64,000 bases of DNA from Epiperipatus broadwayi (taxonomy: Eukaryota; Onychophora; Udeonychophora; Euonychophora; Peripatidae): positions 3,568,001 to 3,632,000 of the forward strand of contig JAQFVV010000112.1 in the NCBI GenBank assembly GCA_028023455.1. The letters are read 5' to 3'. Under the pieces are notes generated by a model. The model had not been told where the DNA came from. It ran no database searches and saw nothing but the letters and a program-made list of their open reading frames with translations. Of the stretch, positions 11,908 through 25,040 are shown piece by piece. Position 1 is the first letter of the stretch. Each line of letters begins with the position of its first letter. The translations under genes were made by a program, and so were the position numbers.

Positions 11908-14900
11908 TTTTATATTATTAATTTGACACGTTTTACAATTAATTTCATATATAACATTTATTTCATTATCGGAATTTTTATTAAATTATTAATATACTTA
12001 TTTTTTAAAATACAAATCATATTTTTTCTTTTTATTAACTATACTAACATTTATTTTTATTACTACTTTTCTTTATTATCATTTATATATTTATTTGGAT
12101 AATCCTTTTATTAAATCTATTTAACATAATCTTCTTTACTTGAACAATAATTTATTGCTCTATGAATTCTAGAATGTATTGTATTTATTTTATATTCAAG
12201 TGCCAATTAGTTATAAATAAATGTCTTTGTATTTTATTAAATATCAATAAATAATCATCTACATATTTTTTTAAGAAATCTTGGTGAATTATTATTTACT
12301 AACATTAACTTCTCCAATTTTTCCATATAAATATTATTCAATACTCCACTTAATGCACCTCTTATTAGTATATTTTTTTGTTTATAAAACCTTTCATTAA
12401 ATTGAATTACCTGTTACAACATATTTCTATAATCTCCTTTAATTGTTTTATAGGTATATTTATTTCATTATCCTTTTTATATCTATTGCTTTCTCCACAT
12501 TAATATTTGTATACACTGATATGTCCATTTTAATCATTGTTATTATAATTACTAATTTATTTATTACATTTTTAATTTCACTTATTAAAACATTATTTTT
12601 TGGATATGATTTACAGGTAGTATTAATGTATTTCATTAACACATTATTTGCCACCATTTAGATTACTTTAGCATATAAACTACTACCATTAATAATTGTT
12701 CTTATTGGGACATCTTTAAAATTTTAGGTGCTCCATAAATTTTAGCTGCTATACAATCTTTTACCCCTAAATAATCAAATGTATTATAACCAATTATATA
12801 CTCTTTTTATAAGCCTCTTATTGTATATACTCTCACATTCAATAATTTAGTATCATCTTTTTTATTCTTCCAAATATATTATCTTGTAACATATTCATTT
12901 TTTCTATATAATCCTCTTTATCATTACCAATTTATTCCCTTTATATGACTTTGAAAAATTATTTTATCCTTATATTTATTCTTTAATATCCTTTGTTTTA
13001 ATAACAGCACCATTCTTAATTTATTCTTTGATTTTTGTTTTCCTTATTCTATAAATCATATTATCTACTTCATTATTAAATTCTTCCACCCAGACTTTAT
13101 TATTAATAATTGTATTACTATCTATATTCTGATAATAGATTTTGTAATTATCTTCTATATACCTGTGTTATTTTCTCTTTTCACGTTCTCAATTCTATTA
13201 TATCAGTATTACCATTATATCCATATGGTACATATTTAATCCCTTTATTTATAATTATTCCTTTTCATCTCATCTATCTTTATCCCTTTTTCTTCTTTTA
13301 ACTTCTTTATTTTCTTATTATATCTATTCTCTGTATTCTTAATTATTAATACTCCTTTTAACCTACATAATTCTCTAAAAAAATTTTTTTTTCTCTCTAG
13401 TTATTTTCTTGTTAGTATTAATTCAATATCTAAAATATCTCTATATAACCTTTGTTGTATAACTTATTAATACTTTTTATATCCCCTTTTCTTCTATAAA
13501 CTTGATTTTGTTTAGCACTTTCCTATAATTATTAATTCTTATAAATTTTGGTATTATATCTAATGTACATTCTTTTAAAATTTTTATATATTATTATTTA
13601 ATTTAATAACCATTTCCATCTTTCATTTACATAGTCCACCGTTTCTTTACATTCCTTCTCTTTAACTGTATTAAATTATTGATGTTCCTTATATGCTCCA
13701 TTCATATATATATGTATCAATGTTTATTCTTTCTTCTTATCCAATTCTAATTTCCAATATTCTTTATCTTCTTTATGAAGTATTATAAATTTATCTTTCT
13801 TATTACATTGCCAAATCCATATAATAAAGTTATTTCTACGAAAAGCGCTCCAACCAAGTTTAATTCTATGATTAATTTCATCCATTATGCTTCCATCTGT
13901 ATTAATAATCTGATTAAGGCATTTGTAGCTATTAACATCTAACTAATCATAATCAATTTTTATTTTCATATTTTGAGAAAATCCATTGAACATTCATTAC
14001 TTTAGTCTTTTAAACATTTATCTTTAGTACTACTTTCCTCATATTCACTTTAAAATAATTGTTTAATTTTTTTTATTAGAGTAAAACATTTTTCTTATGG
14101 TGCCTTGAGATATTTTTCAATTTCTGGAGTACAAGTAAAAATAAAATATTCTTACACTCCTATTTTTGTATGTATCGAAATAATGAATTATCTTAAGTAA
14201 GTAGTATTATTAGATAAGTTTTGAATCAGAATTTTATGAGAAATATAACAAAATTATCATTAGAAATGTAATTTAAAAACTTAGGTATCACAAATTATCA
14301 ACAAACAACAAAGTAATAATTTTTCAGAATACTGAAATTTTTTTTTTTATTAGTTTTTTAATCGTCACCACTATTTTTCTTAAGCCTTATTTTTAACTTA
14401 GGATTTTAATTTTCGGACAACATACACCCATCATTTTGTTGTAATATTGTTAAAACTGAAGTTATGGTGAAAACTATGTCTCAAATCAATTCTTTAGTAT
14501 CTTTTATATATAATTTAAAAACACATGGGTGCTACATATAAATATTTTCATATTATCCATAAAAGTTTTCATATTACTTTTTGATTATAATTTTATGAGA
14601 AATATATATAATTTATTATAATGTCTTAAGACTTAATAATCAAAAATTTGTAATTTATAAATATAAAATTAATAACTTTATATAAGCATTCAGACTATAA
14701 TAAAAAAAAAAAATTAGTCATTTATTTAGAAGACATTATGTTAAAAAAAGAAAATGATTCATTTTCTAAAAATGTGTTCAGCTTTTAATTTTAAAATGCT
14801 AAAGGTAAATTTTGGCTTAATTCTTATGAAAGAAAAGATAGAACTTGTTTTTTCTCCCATTTTCAGATAAAAATGTTTAGATTACACTTGTACAATAATA

Positions 14901-17069
14901 ATAAAAATAAGTATGGCAGCTCGTATTTGTTCACTATTTTCTTAGAATAAAATATAACCCCTATATATACCAAAAATCTATTGGTAAAATTAATAGTAGT
15001 TTTAATATATTATCTTCTTATATGCTCATAAATGATGAGTTCAGGTCTGGTTAATAGATGACATCATTATATGTATTCATATATACACATTGATTTTACC
15101 ATCCCTCTAATAATTCCTCACAAAAAGGCACCAAATCTTTATCTCATTACTATTTCTAATATCTAGACTGGCAGCAATAATATAATGATCAAAATAGCTC
15201 ACCCATAGTACTCTCAATAGCAAAATATATTAAAATGTCCATGAAAAACTCAAAAACATGAATGAAAGTTTTATTAAGTTTGGGGACAAAAAAAAAAAAA
15301 AATTCATATAGTAACCAGAAGTTACTATTTAAATTTATATTAAATTGACATATAATTATATATTACTTCTTTATAGTTTAAAAATAATTATTTTTATAAG
15401 CACTCTAATGATCAATAGCAGAAATTTTGTATATAAATTTATCAATATTTATATGTGCATATATTGTTTCGAAATATCCAATTTATTCAAAATGAATTGC
15501 AATTATAAACTACTTGCCTTATTACAATAAATTCAAGTATAGATTAATTTGTACATACAATACATATATGTCAAATTAGTAATATATAAGTTTCATTAAA
15601 AGCTTTGGTATCCATATATTTTATTTTAATTATTCAGTTATTTCTATATACAATATTTGAAACAAAAATAAAAACTAATACTTTTTATTATATAAACATT
15701 GCATTTCTACCATTATCTTTTAGCCAAAACAAATTATATTACTTATTAACAAAATATTAAGATCAGCACACATATGTAGATAAACTGTTTCAACAAAGTA
15801 AATATTTAATACATGTAGTTTTCAGTTTATAATTATTTAGAAAGAAAACTTTTATTAGGACAGTAGCAAATCAGGATAAATCACCCAAGGCAGAGAAAGA
15901 GAATAAGCTATCACTCAAGTTGTAATTTCAAAACAAAGTATTGCAATAAATATATGTAAGTGTAAGATATCAAAGTATCATAAATTTTCCTATTTTCCTA
16001 ATTTGCAACAAACTTGTGAATCTATATTATATCAAGAATGATAATCAACTCCATGTATATAAAATATTGTTTTAAAATATTTGTATAATTCACCTCAATG
16101 CAGTAAAAAACAACTATTTTATCAGCATTAAAAAAGACTATCACAATTTTTAAAATAAATTTTTATTTGAAACCATAGTTCAAACAATTATTTTTTTAAA
16201 AGGACTATTATTAGACCTACAAACAACTGTTTACTAATACCCAAGGATATATATTCTATATGCTAGTAATATCACTATTTTAATGCAAATATTGTTTTAA
16301 AATGGTTAAAAACTAGGAGTACTTTTTTTTTGAAAAATGTGAAATGCAAGACAGATTTTGTTATCTATCAAAATGAAATATTTGTTTGGAAATGTGATTG
16401 CCTTTTGCAATCAAAAACTTTTTATTAAATCCTTAAGTGCACCAGTTTTCTCTCTTGATTTTTACATTTTTAAGAAGTAGGCTTTCTCATTAGGTAATAT
16501 TCAGCAAGTCTCTTATAAGATATTTTATAACTTGTAAATCATGAATGTAAATTAAATTTATCCTAACAAGATATCATATACTGCCTATATCCGCAATAAT
16601 ACTCACCAAGAACATTATTCTAATGTAAGGTTTCTTTCTATTAATTCAAACCATAAGTCCAATTATTTAAAATCTAAACTCAAAGTAAAAATGGACAAAC
16701 TCTTGTAATAATTCTAAGTGTGTTCATTTTGCAATCTAGTGCCAAACCAACTGCTCACTTATGTTGTTTACACTATTAATCAAATCTTTAAAGAAACATT
16801 AGGACTAGGTGTGACTTAAAAATGATATAAATTATACTTTGACATTTTTTTTTAATCAAAATTTTCATCTATTTCATGTCATCAAGATAGAACATTTATA
16901 ATCTGTGTTTATAAAAAAAAAGTTGATAGATTTTCAAAATAAAAAGACTAAATCCAAACCAGAATGCTCTAGTTTTGAGTTTTTTCCCCACTTATGTATT
17001 GTTTTAAAAATTTACTTTATTTAAGCTCCAACTGACAATACTTAAATACACTTTAAAAATATAACTTAC

Positions 17070-17193
17070 CATTCCGGCTATCTCCTGTGGCAACTTCTGC
17101 TAAATATCGGTAATAATCGCCTTTCATTTTTAAGTAAAATACTTTACTTTCCGGGTTACTAGCCTTGGGAATCAAAAATTTATCTAACAAACT
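17070..17193 (-). CDS. 14-3-3 zeta-type protein, second coding exon (residues 99-139)
   Basis: Continues the same protein across a 37.9 kb intron. The 3' splice site TTTCTTTTCAG precedes AGT TTG TTA, giving [20 protein letters not shown] and then [21 protein letters not shown]. In zeta numbering it contains Lys120, Arg127 and Tyr128; Arg127 and Tyr128 complete the phosphopeptide-binding basic pocket begun by Lys49 and Arg56 in the previous exon. The donor is AATG|GTAAGT, leaving one base of a split Gly codon (phase 1). Both downstream alternative exons begin with the matching two bases (GC or GT), so either can be joined in frame. A longer ORF running through this exon on the same strand is only intronic extension. 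I see no frameshift or missing key residue. Confidence 0.96.
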
Positions 17194-17689
17194 CTGAAAA
17201 GAAACAATCCAAACATGCACATTTAACATTAAGAAAACCAAATACAAACTTTCTAAAAATTTAAACATAATTAAAAAAAAAAAAACAATAGCAACATTAA
17301 TACAACTTTTTCTTTTAAAAAAATTTTTTTTTTTAAATTCAATTTTGATATTTTTAGAATACAGTATATATTTGAATTCCATTTCGGAAAAATACACCCA
17401 AATACATTTATTACCATATTCAGGATGATAACCATTAGGGAAACTCAAATTAAACAAAAAACTAGATGGCTATATAGTGAACAAAAATTCCTAAACCTGC
17501 TTGTGACTTGCCCAGACTTAAACCATGTTATTAATAGCAAACATTTATTACAGACAAAAAAAGATATATTTTTAAATCAACTTTTACAATAAATAATAAT
17601 TAGCCAATTAAAAATTAATATGACCATTCCAACCGGAAAAAAAAAAAAAAGTGACAAAAGAGACTAAAAAAAAGTACTCTAAAAATGAG

Positions 17690-19480
17690 GTTTGTGATGA
17701 CTTATAGAAACCAATTTATGAATCACAAATATGTTCACATATAAAACATGCCAGTCCATTTTTCTATTCACTTGATATTTTATGATGTTACTTTTAATTT
17801 CTTCAGCAAAATATCTTTCTGAAGTATGTTAACACAAAACTCAATTGCAGTTCTCCAATGAGAATTATTTTCTGGATATCTTCCCAATGGGAATCTTTAT
17901 AATGCAGACTAGGTCTACCTCTTCCACGAAAACTATGTTCAAATTCACTATAAAACACTTATACAAAAGTCTTGCATTGTTCATTCACTTTACATATCCA
18001 ATCCAACAAAGATGTCTTTACTATAGTGGACTCTATAGAATCTATCCAACAAGTTAAAAAATATGGATTGGTTTTATTTATAAGATTTTGCATAGCATCC
18101 TTAAATGAAATTTTTCTAATGGCTTTATATCATGCTGATAGGGTGCCCCAATTTTACTTCCATACAATATATTAGGTAAAATAACAGATATATACAACTA
18201 AGTTACAATAGTTATTTCCCAGTGATAATGTACATTATTTTTTAACTTATTAAAAACAGCAACACATTGGAGTCTGTAAAAGACCCCAATATCTAAGTCC
18301 ACTACCTACTTATAAAACTAGAAAGGTATTTTAAACTGATTTACATTCTTAAGTTGATAATCAATCAAGATAAAAGTTGCTGAGGATTTTTTCTTCCATC
18401 ATTGGCTGATAAAGAACTTAATATTATACATTGCTGTCAAAGCATTACATTCAATAAAATCTTTTGAAATGATCCAGAATTTTTGTTTTCACTTTCAATC
18501 GAACCAAATTAAAAATTCCATTATCAAACATACTGTATCTTGATCAGTGTATATTTTAAGCAGACTATAAACAATTCCAAAGACTATTGTCAAAAAAGTT
18601 GAAAACAATGTTGGAGCAAGTACTCATCCTTATTTAACAATAATTATCATTTCAAATGTATCTTGATTTTCCACAAATATTCGTAACATCCTTTCATTCC
18701 ATCATAAAGACATTGTATATGAATAAATTTTGGTGGACAACCAACTAATTTCAAACAATCCCCATAAAGCTATTCCTGAATCAAAACAATATATAAATAA
18801 TTCTTTTACTTAGAAACTTTTCTTGCATTTGTCTGGCAACAAAAACAATGTCAAACATAGCATTTCTCGATTTTCTAAAACCACAATGAAACTAGCCAAT
18901 TATTCTACAAAATTCTTAAAAGTACTTTTGCTCTAGTTATGACATTCTCCATGATAATTACTATAAAATCTTGTCTTTTCCCATTGTTTTTAAGAATTGG
19001 AATAAAAATAAACTTAAGATCAGGTGGCACAACTTCATGAGACCATATATCCTAAAAAATTTGACAATTATTCAAACTAAGACAATTTAAAAATTTTCAG
19101 CTATTTAATCAGGACCTGCAGATTCTTTTCATTTTTAAGATCGCACACAACTGTTTTGATTTCATTAAAAATGCATTCTCATTTCTTATATCATTATGCA
19201 AAAGATTATCAAAATATTTACCACTTGTTTAAAATATCAGTCATCATATAAGAGAGCAGGATAGCTGGATTGAATAGCATTGTAAGACTGTTTTCAGATC
19301 CATATATGACTGTCATGACATCAAAATAAGACATAGAATGGCCATATCAATGAATGTCTGTATATTGATTGCAGTTTTAATGCATCAATTATTTTTTAAG
19401 CCTTCTTGTCAGATGTCAAATTTCTGCCTTCAAATCTTTTATATTTATTATGAAGTTCCACATTTAATCAATTATTCTGT
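17690..19480 (-). pseudogene. Non-LTR retrotransposon, decayed copy A
   Basis: On the minus strand near 18.85 kb it reads RKSRNAMFDIVFVARQMQEK, the RT fingers motif of the widespread family with the pattern GRSTxDMIFxxRQxxEK. Nearer its 3' side (18.1 kb) HDIKPLEKFHLRMLCKIL matches the C-terminal region of the same family, and around 17.9 kb is the segment expected near the end of the ORF. It aligns along its length with copies B (29.3 kb) and C (50.0 kb). Numerous stops; no intact ORF. The 3' end abuts A-rich sequence at about 17.65 kb. Confidence 0.75.
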
Positions 19481-20169
19481 CCAGCAGAAAATGCCATGTT
19501 TATTTTAATCAAATCACTAATATAAAAGTTACAATTCATTATCACTTTTTCAAACACTCCATATTTTATAAGGTTTTCTTCCCACTTAAATTCATTCTTT
19601 CACATATTAAGTTTTTCTACAAATGTTTTCTTAATCTTTAGACTACCATTAGTGTATGTTTCCTCTGAAGGACAATACCAGACACCAATGGAAAGTAGTG
19701 ATTCTAGAACACAAGAGGTTGCTGTCCTACTAGTTTAGAGGCCAATACATGATGTTTAGTTCTAAAACAACTGTTCATAGATTGCAGGAATTCCTTTGTT
19801 CTGAGACAGGAAACTCTCATCACCAGTTAGTTGTTCTCATGTTTTTTAGTGTTGGATGTAGATTTGTGTTTGTGCTTATTTATTCATTCTTGAGATCCAC
19901 ATCATTACAGAATACAATCAAAACCCAGTAATTAAATATATCAAATAATTTCATAGTTTTCTCTGGTGGGTTATTATTCCATTGGTTGTGATCACTTGAA
20001 TTATATATATCCCACTAATAATGAAAACACAGGTTACTTCATTCTCAAGATCACTTACAATGCTGCCCCTTTACATTTTTTTAAGCCCGTAAAATGAGCA
20101 ATAAAATAAAATTTAGTTGAAAAAAAAATTTAGATTTTGGAGGAATCTGAGGATCACTTGTCTGACTTT

Positions 20170-20640
20170 TCTAGACAATTCATCAGATGAAAACTACGAG
20201 GCTGATAGTGATGATGATAATGAAGATGGAAACTTCACATGCAAATGGAGATCAATCTTTTATCAATGCTGATAATGAGCAAGTTCAGACAAAGTTCTAA
20301 TTCTACAATATCACCTCAAAACAATGTTCATAGCAGATGGTCCACATCAAACATCTTGCCTAGACGAATTTGACACTCAGATCACCCAACTATCTTATTA
20401 TGCAAACTGAATAGATTGTCTGATAAAATGAATTGTTTTCTATAACTGTTTCCTTGCACCTTGATTATATTCACAAGCTAATATATCAAACTGCTACAAT
20501 TTATTGTCCCATTTATTGAAACAGTGATGGCAATTGGAAAACAAAATATCCATGTAAAACACAAGAGGTGAAGACCATCAAATGTAGCAAAGTTTATACT
20601 GAACATCAGTGATTATTTGCTCATTGAAGACACTATAAGA
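20170..20640 (+). pseudogene. Possible transposase remnant with acidic segment
   Basis: Near 20.18 kb the plus strand reads NSSDENYEADSDDDNEDGNF, an acidic stretch like the N-termini of piggyBac-type transposases. Near 20.57 kb it reads RRPSNVAKFILNISDYLLIE in another frame. No catalytic residues can be identified. This could be a heavily decayed transposon or chance. Confidence 0.2.
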
Positions 20641-21338
20641 ATGTGCTCAAGATGTTAATAAAATTAAAAAAGATCAACTATTTGCCTTTGTGCAAACAAT
20701 ATTTTCTGCCCTATCATACATAACTCACAAACAACTTACTTTTTACATACCGTTTATATCCTTTTTTCAAAATAAAATATAGTATACACTTGGTTGTTTT
20801 CTTTCAATTCGTAGCTAGAATACCAGGACATATGATCCCGAATAGTAAGATCGGTGGTACACACACATGTCCGATACCCCCCAAATGTGCCTCATATTTT
20901 CGTATGAAACATGACAATGCATGACTAATCTCTACAAAGCTTACCTAACATGTACACAATAAAAAAAAGCTTGAATTAAAAATAAAAATGTTTAGTCTAA
21001 GGAGTTAAAAAAAAATAAAACTATTAAGTTTTTCCCAACTTACAATTTCAGTAATAAATTGTTGAAAAACATTTATCAAACACAAAACATTAATATAAAA
21101 TAATCCCAATTTAAGGTATTACATTAAGTCAATATTTCCTGTCACGTCATTTTATATATAGGTTAAATAATAATTGTGATGATCTGTGGGGATAGCAGTT
21201 GCAAGTTTATTAATTACATTTATCAAATATTCATGATCTGAATGATCACTAGCATATCTCTTAAACACAATTTAATTTTTCAAAGAACTTTGGGTTCATC
21301 ATTGAAGATTATATTAGTAGAAATAGCACTGTGTTTGT

Positions 21339-21728
21339 CTGGCCAATAAGACTATGCATTTCCTGGGTCATGTAAATGCTTATAACATCCAAAACCAAAC
21401 ACTCACCAATTATCGTCATTCAATTTTTAATGTCCAAAAAAAGCCTCAAAAAAATATTTTAAGTAATAGAATATGCCATTACCTTATGCCACAGTATTCA
21501 CCTCAATGTTTATTGCCATAATTATGCTGTTGACTGGCCAATAAGACTATGCATTTCCTGGGTCATGTAAATGCTTATAACATCCAAAACCAAGCACTCA
21601 CCAATTGTCGTCATTTAATTTTTAATGTCCAAAAAAAGCTTCAAAAAAATATTTTAAGTAATAGAATATGCCATTACCTTATGCCACAGTATTCACCTCA
21701 ATGTTTATTGCCATAATTATGCTGTTGA
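21339..21728. repeat. Tandem duplication, two 195-bp units
   Basis: Units 21339-21533 and 21534-21728 begin CTGGCCAATAAGACTATGCA and differ at about four positions (for example CAAACACT/CAAGCACT, GCCTC/GCTTC). The high identity indicates a recent duplication or the start of a minisatellite. Confidence 0.9.
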
Positions 21729-22267
21729 CATAATTACATGAACCTACTCGCCAAAGACGATAATTAAATCCCAAATCATAAATATTTTTTGTCTGGCTTC
21801 CAGGGCATTTCGCAAAAAATTTAATACATATGCTCATCAATTAGCCTTAGAAAAGTTAGACAATCAACTTGTAATGATACACAATTTACTATAATCATTA
21901 ACTTATTTAACCTATTCCTAATGAAACTATGCTTAATCAAGAATCTTTTCATGAATATATTGTCACATTTTTTCCAATTATTTGTTCAATTGAATGATAC
22001 TAATTGAGAGTAAAATAAAAATATATTGATACATTGTGTAAAGTAAAAGTGGGACACTTCTATTTTTTTTTTTATTACTAAGTGGACAGTCTCTAGACTG
22101 GTCTCAGTTATCTGCATCATCATTTAATTTACCTGAAATTTTTACAACTTACGAGTCATTTTCAGTAAATCTACTATCTTTATCTTCTTTACATAACACT
22201 AACAAAATATAAATTCTCAACAGAGCAAAATCAACTATTAAGTAAGTCTCCTTATTTTATACCATTT

Positions 22268-22837
22268 GTGGATAAAGACATTAAAAAGAAGATAACTACG
22301 GACATAGAATTAGCAAATATTTCTACAGTAGATAAAAGGAAAATGAACTACTTATTGAACAAACAATTAGGAAATATTAAATGTTCACAAATAGAATATA
22401 AATATAAAAGAACTACTAAAGAAATAAGAAATATATATAGAAAAGAGAATATAGTGTTATGTAAAGAAGATAAAGATAGATTTGTAATAATGTATTCTAA
22501 AGATTATATAGATAAGATAGAAAATGAGATAAAAAAGGAAGGATATATAAAATTATTTAAAGATCCTACTAATAATATAAAAAGTAGATACATAGAGATA
22601 TTACATAAAATGGAAGGGAAAGGAATTATTGATAAAAATAAGTATGAATTTTTGTATCCATCAATGTATGAAAATCCATATATATTTACTAAAGTAAAAA
22701 CACAAAATGAGGATAATCCATTAAGATTATTGTTTAACTTTTCAAATTTCATTTTACAGAAATTTTGTAGATATATAAATAAATGGATAGCATATATTAT
22801 GGGGAATTTTGTATTAAAAATACTGATGAAATTATAG
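22268..22837 (+). pseudogene. Penelope-like reverse transcriptase, N-terminal part
   Basis: An open frame of 189 codons, Lys/Ile/Asn-rich. It includes NIVLCKEDKDRFVIMYSKDY, the conserved early RT region of PLEs, and ends in the segment before the catalytic core, including NPLRLLFNFSNFILQKFCRY. The frame breaks after about 22.84 kb. The related minus-strand copy has KDKFIILHKEDKE at the same place, supporting the assignment. The true start may lie upstream of the first Met, since PLE proteins are longer; no start signal can be chosen confidently. Confidence 0.75.
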
Positions 22838-23417
22838 ATAAGTTAAATATAATAAAAATGAATAGAAATCAAAGTATTTTTGTAATGGTATAATATAGAG
22901 AAAATGTATCCCAAGTATACCTAGGGATGAAAGTATTAAAATAGTTATACAAAAATTAAAAATGTATATACAGGATATGGAAATAATTGACATTATGGAA
23001 CAGGGGTTAAATTTAATAAATAATAGCTTATATTTTAAATATAAAGATGAATATTGGAATATAAATAAGGGATGGGGGTTATGGGATGTGCAATAAGTGG
23101 ATTAATGGCTTCAATATTTATAAATGAAATGGAATTACATATTGTCAAGAATAGAATAATAAATAAAGAAATAAGAGTATTTTCGATATGTAGATGATAT
23201 CTTAGTAATGGGGAATAAAAGTTATAAAAAATATATATAATGAATTTAATAATAATAAAAATAATATAAAGTTTACAATAAAAGAAATAGATAATAAAAT
23301 AAAATATTTAGATATAGAAATAAAGATAAACAATAACATGATTGTATTAAATCGTTTTATTAAAGATAAAATAAGAAAAATAATTTTAAGGATTCACAAC
23401 AAGCATGGATACAAAAG
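22838..23417 (+). pseudogene. Penelope-like reverse transcriptase core, frameshifted
   Basis: The frame is interrupted several times but catalytic pieces are legible. Near 23.07 kb is GMGVMGCAISGLMASIFINE, the PLE counterpart of the GxxxGxxxSxxxxNxF RT block. Near 23.19 kb is FRYVDDILVMG with the YVDD catalytic aspartates. Then follows KYLDIEIKINNNMI-type sequence before the next open frame. This is the polymerase centre that joins the two longer open segments. Multiple frame changes mean it is not expressed as one protein. Confidence 0.75.
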
Positions 23418-24095
23418 ATGGCAGTAATTAAGAATTTTAAAATTAAAAATGATAGGTATAATACAGATAAAAAACCCGCTGAAGTACAAAAAGAACAATT
23501 TATTAAATTATATTCTAGCTATGGATATAATCCTAGAAATATTAGGAATATATTATATGATAATAAAAATAATATTAGAGGGAATAAAATATTAAATAAT
23601 ATAAAATGGATTAAAATTGCATATACACCTAAAAGTTATGATATATTAACTAAATATAAAAATTATATGGATAAAAATATAAAAATAGGATGGTCTAATA
23701 GTAAAAATTTAGATATATTAATAGGAAATTATAAGATTAAAGATGATATGAAATATATAAAGAGAACAGTATATAAAATTACTTGTGGGATATGTAAAAT
23801 GGTTTACTATGGACAAACATCAAAACAATTAGAACAAAGGGCAAAAGAACATAATAGTGCTATTGAAAGGAGGGATGATAGATCAGCATTATATGTTCAT
23901 TATTTAAAATTTGGACATAAAATAGATTACAGTAAAAACATAAGACCATTAAATTATTTAAAGGAAATAAATAGAAGGAAAATATATGAAACAAATTATC
24001 TAAAATATAATATAAATACATGTATGAACATTTACAAAAAGTCAATTGATTTAATGAATGATTGGGTAATGGATAAAGAATGGAAAGTAATATAA
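23418..24095 (+). pseudogene. Penelope-like C-terminal part with GIY-YIG endonuclease
   Basis: 225 codons open in one frame. After a Lys/Asn-rich linker (roughly residues 1-115) comes VYKITCGICKMVYYGQTSKQ, a GIY-YIG-like start with the CxxC zinc knuckle usual in PLEs. Next are the Arg-containing LEQRAKEHNSAI helix and LYVHYLKFGHKIDY, and the end is MDKEWKVI. The domain nicks target DNA for target-primed reverse transcription. The first Tyr of the motif is VYYG instead of the common YIG, a normal variant. It is joined to the RT upstream by a broken frame, so it is scored as a pseudogene. Confidence 0.8.
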
Positions 24096-24904
24096 AGGGA
24101 AATAAATAAAATGATAAAAATAATGAATTAAAGGAAATGTCGGTAGATGTCGCTATATACGTAATATACGTGTTGACAAGGGTAAAAAAATTTAGAATTA
24201 CCGAAAAAGGCTTTTATATATATAATTTTTCTGTTGATGTATTTACAAGTTGTTATTATTATATAATAAAGATTTATATTATATTTCATTGATTTTAATT
24301 ATTGTACTTAGATTTTCAGTTTAGTTTACTTCATTTATATAAAATAAAAACAATTTTAGATTAATCAAGTATAAAATCTGAAAGCAATTATTACTCAGAC
24401 ATGCAGTATTCATAGTAGGTATTTTCTAACATTAAAAATCAATAAATTTGCATAACATACATATCACTTTCTTACTTTGATAATAAAAATGCTCTTCTAT
24501 TATTAAAAAAATTAATATGCAAAATATATTTCTAATAATCAACTTTGTAAAAATTAATGCACTTTAAAAACACTGGGGGTGGGGTAGGGTGATAAAAATG
24601 TTTAAGGATACTGTATGCCTACATATTTGTTAATTTATTTGACATTTTAATTTGGAAAAAAATAATTCAGAAAGCCTTCAAACTAAGATATCTATCATGT
24701 AATTTGTAATGTTTTTAAAAAAATTCAAATCTTTTAATTTTTCAAATACATTCAACTGTTAAGTACTATCACACAGGCAAGTTTGATATTTTTTTTTTTA
24801 TATTCCACTAGTCTGATCAACAATAATACTAGCATGGAAAATGAACCAGTAGATCTTTAGATTCATAAAAATTGAATTTACAATGTCATTCAAACTCCTT
24901 ATGC

Positions 24905-25040
24905 CATAATAATGCCTTTGATCAAATAGCATAGTTGGTTAGAGCATCACCTTAAATTTATTATTCATTAATTTATAACTTAATGGTTCAATTTTCATGC
25001 AAGTACTTCTTGTCAGGCCAGCGACACTTGAAAGAGAAAA
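24905..25040 (+). mobile_element. tRNA-derived SINE-like unit
   Basis: A-box TAGCATAGTTGG (24927-24938) fits TRGCNNAGTNGG exactly. The B-box-like GGTTCAATTTT (24985-24995) matches GGTTCRANNCC except the last two bases. Spacing is 58 nt and there is no cloverleaf, so this is a SINE head and not a functional tRNA. Confidence 0.5.

Larger units (their letters stand above)
9420..13830 (-). pseudogene. Penelope-like element (reverse transcriptase plus GIY-YIG), broken and split by Merlin
   Basis: A decayed Penelope-like retroelement on the minus strand. Near 13.78 kb the reverse complement gives KDKFIILHKEDKEYWK, matching the N-terminal RT region of the plus-strand copy at 22.3 kb. Near 12.26 kb it gives KYVDDYLLI, the catalytic YVDD motif of RT. 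At about 11.95 kb it reads VIYEINCKTCQINNIK, and on the other side of the Merlin insert LNYIGETMNSIYRRL followed by SSIYLHTLEIGHEF: together these form the GIY-YIG endonuclease domain typical of PLEs. Many stops and frameshifts show it is dead. The 3' tail near 9.42-9.48 kb carries CTGAAGAAGATTG, resembling sequence at 58.75 kb. It is highly A/T-rich even for this window. Confidence 0.85.
3532..17069 (-). other. 13.5 kb intron of the 14-3-3 gene, repeat-filled
   Basis: Between coding exons 2 and 4a. It contains a G13 run at 3715-3727 (C13 in the transcript, about 185 nt upstream of the 4a acceptor), the palindromic element near 5.6-6.2 kb, a less A/T-rich stretch at about 6.2-7.5 kb that I could not identify, and the Penelope/Merlin nest at 9.4-13.8 kb. 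From 7.5-9.4 kb and 13.85-17.0 kb I see only A/T-rich non-coding sequence. Confidence 0.8.
22230..24310 (+). mobile_element. Penelope-like element, plus-strand copy
   Basis: Contains, in order, an RT N-terminal region, the RT core and a GIY-YIG endonuclease, listed below as broken coding segments. After the last stop (24093-24095) comes a 3' region with CpG-bearing sequence (GTCGCTATATACG) and A/T repeats to about 24.3 kb. I could not define terminal repeats. It is less decayed than the minus-strand copy at 9.4-13.8 kb. Confidence 0.85.

Noticed and set aside
17053-17457. 134-codon minus-strand ORF as a stand-alone gene
   Set aside because: Only the part at 17070-17193 is coding (14-3-3 exon); the rest is intronic read-through past a clear 3' splice site.
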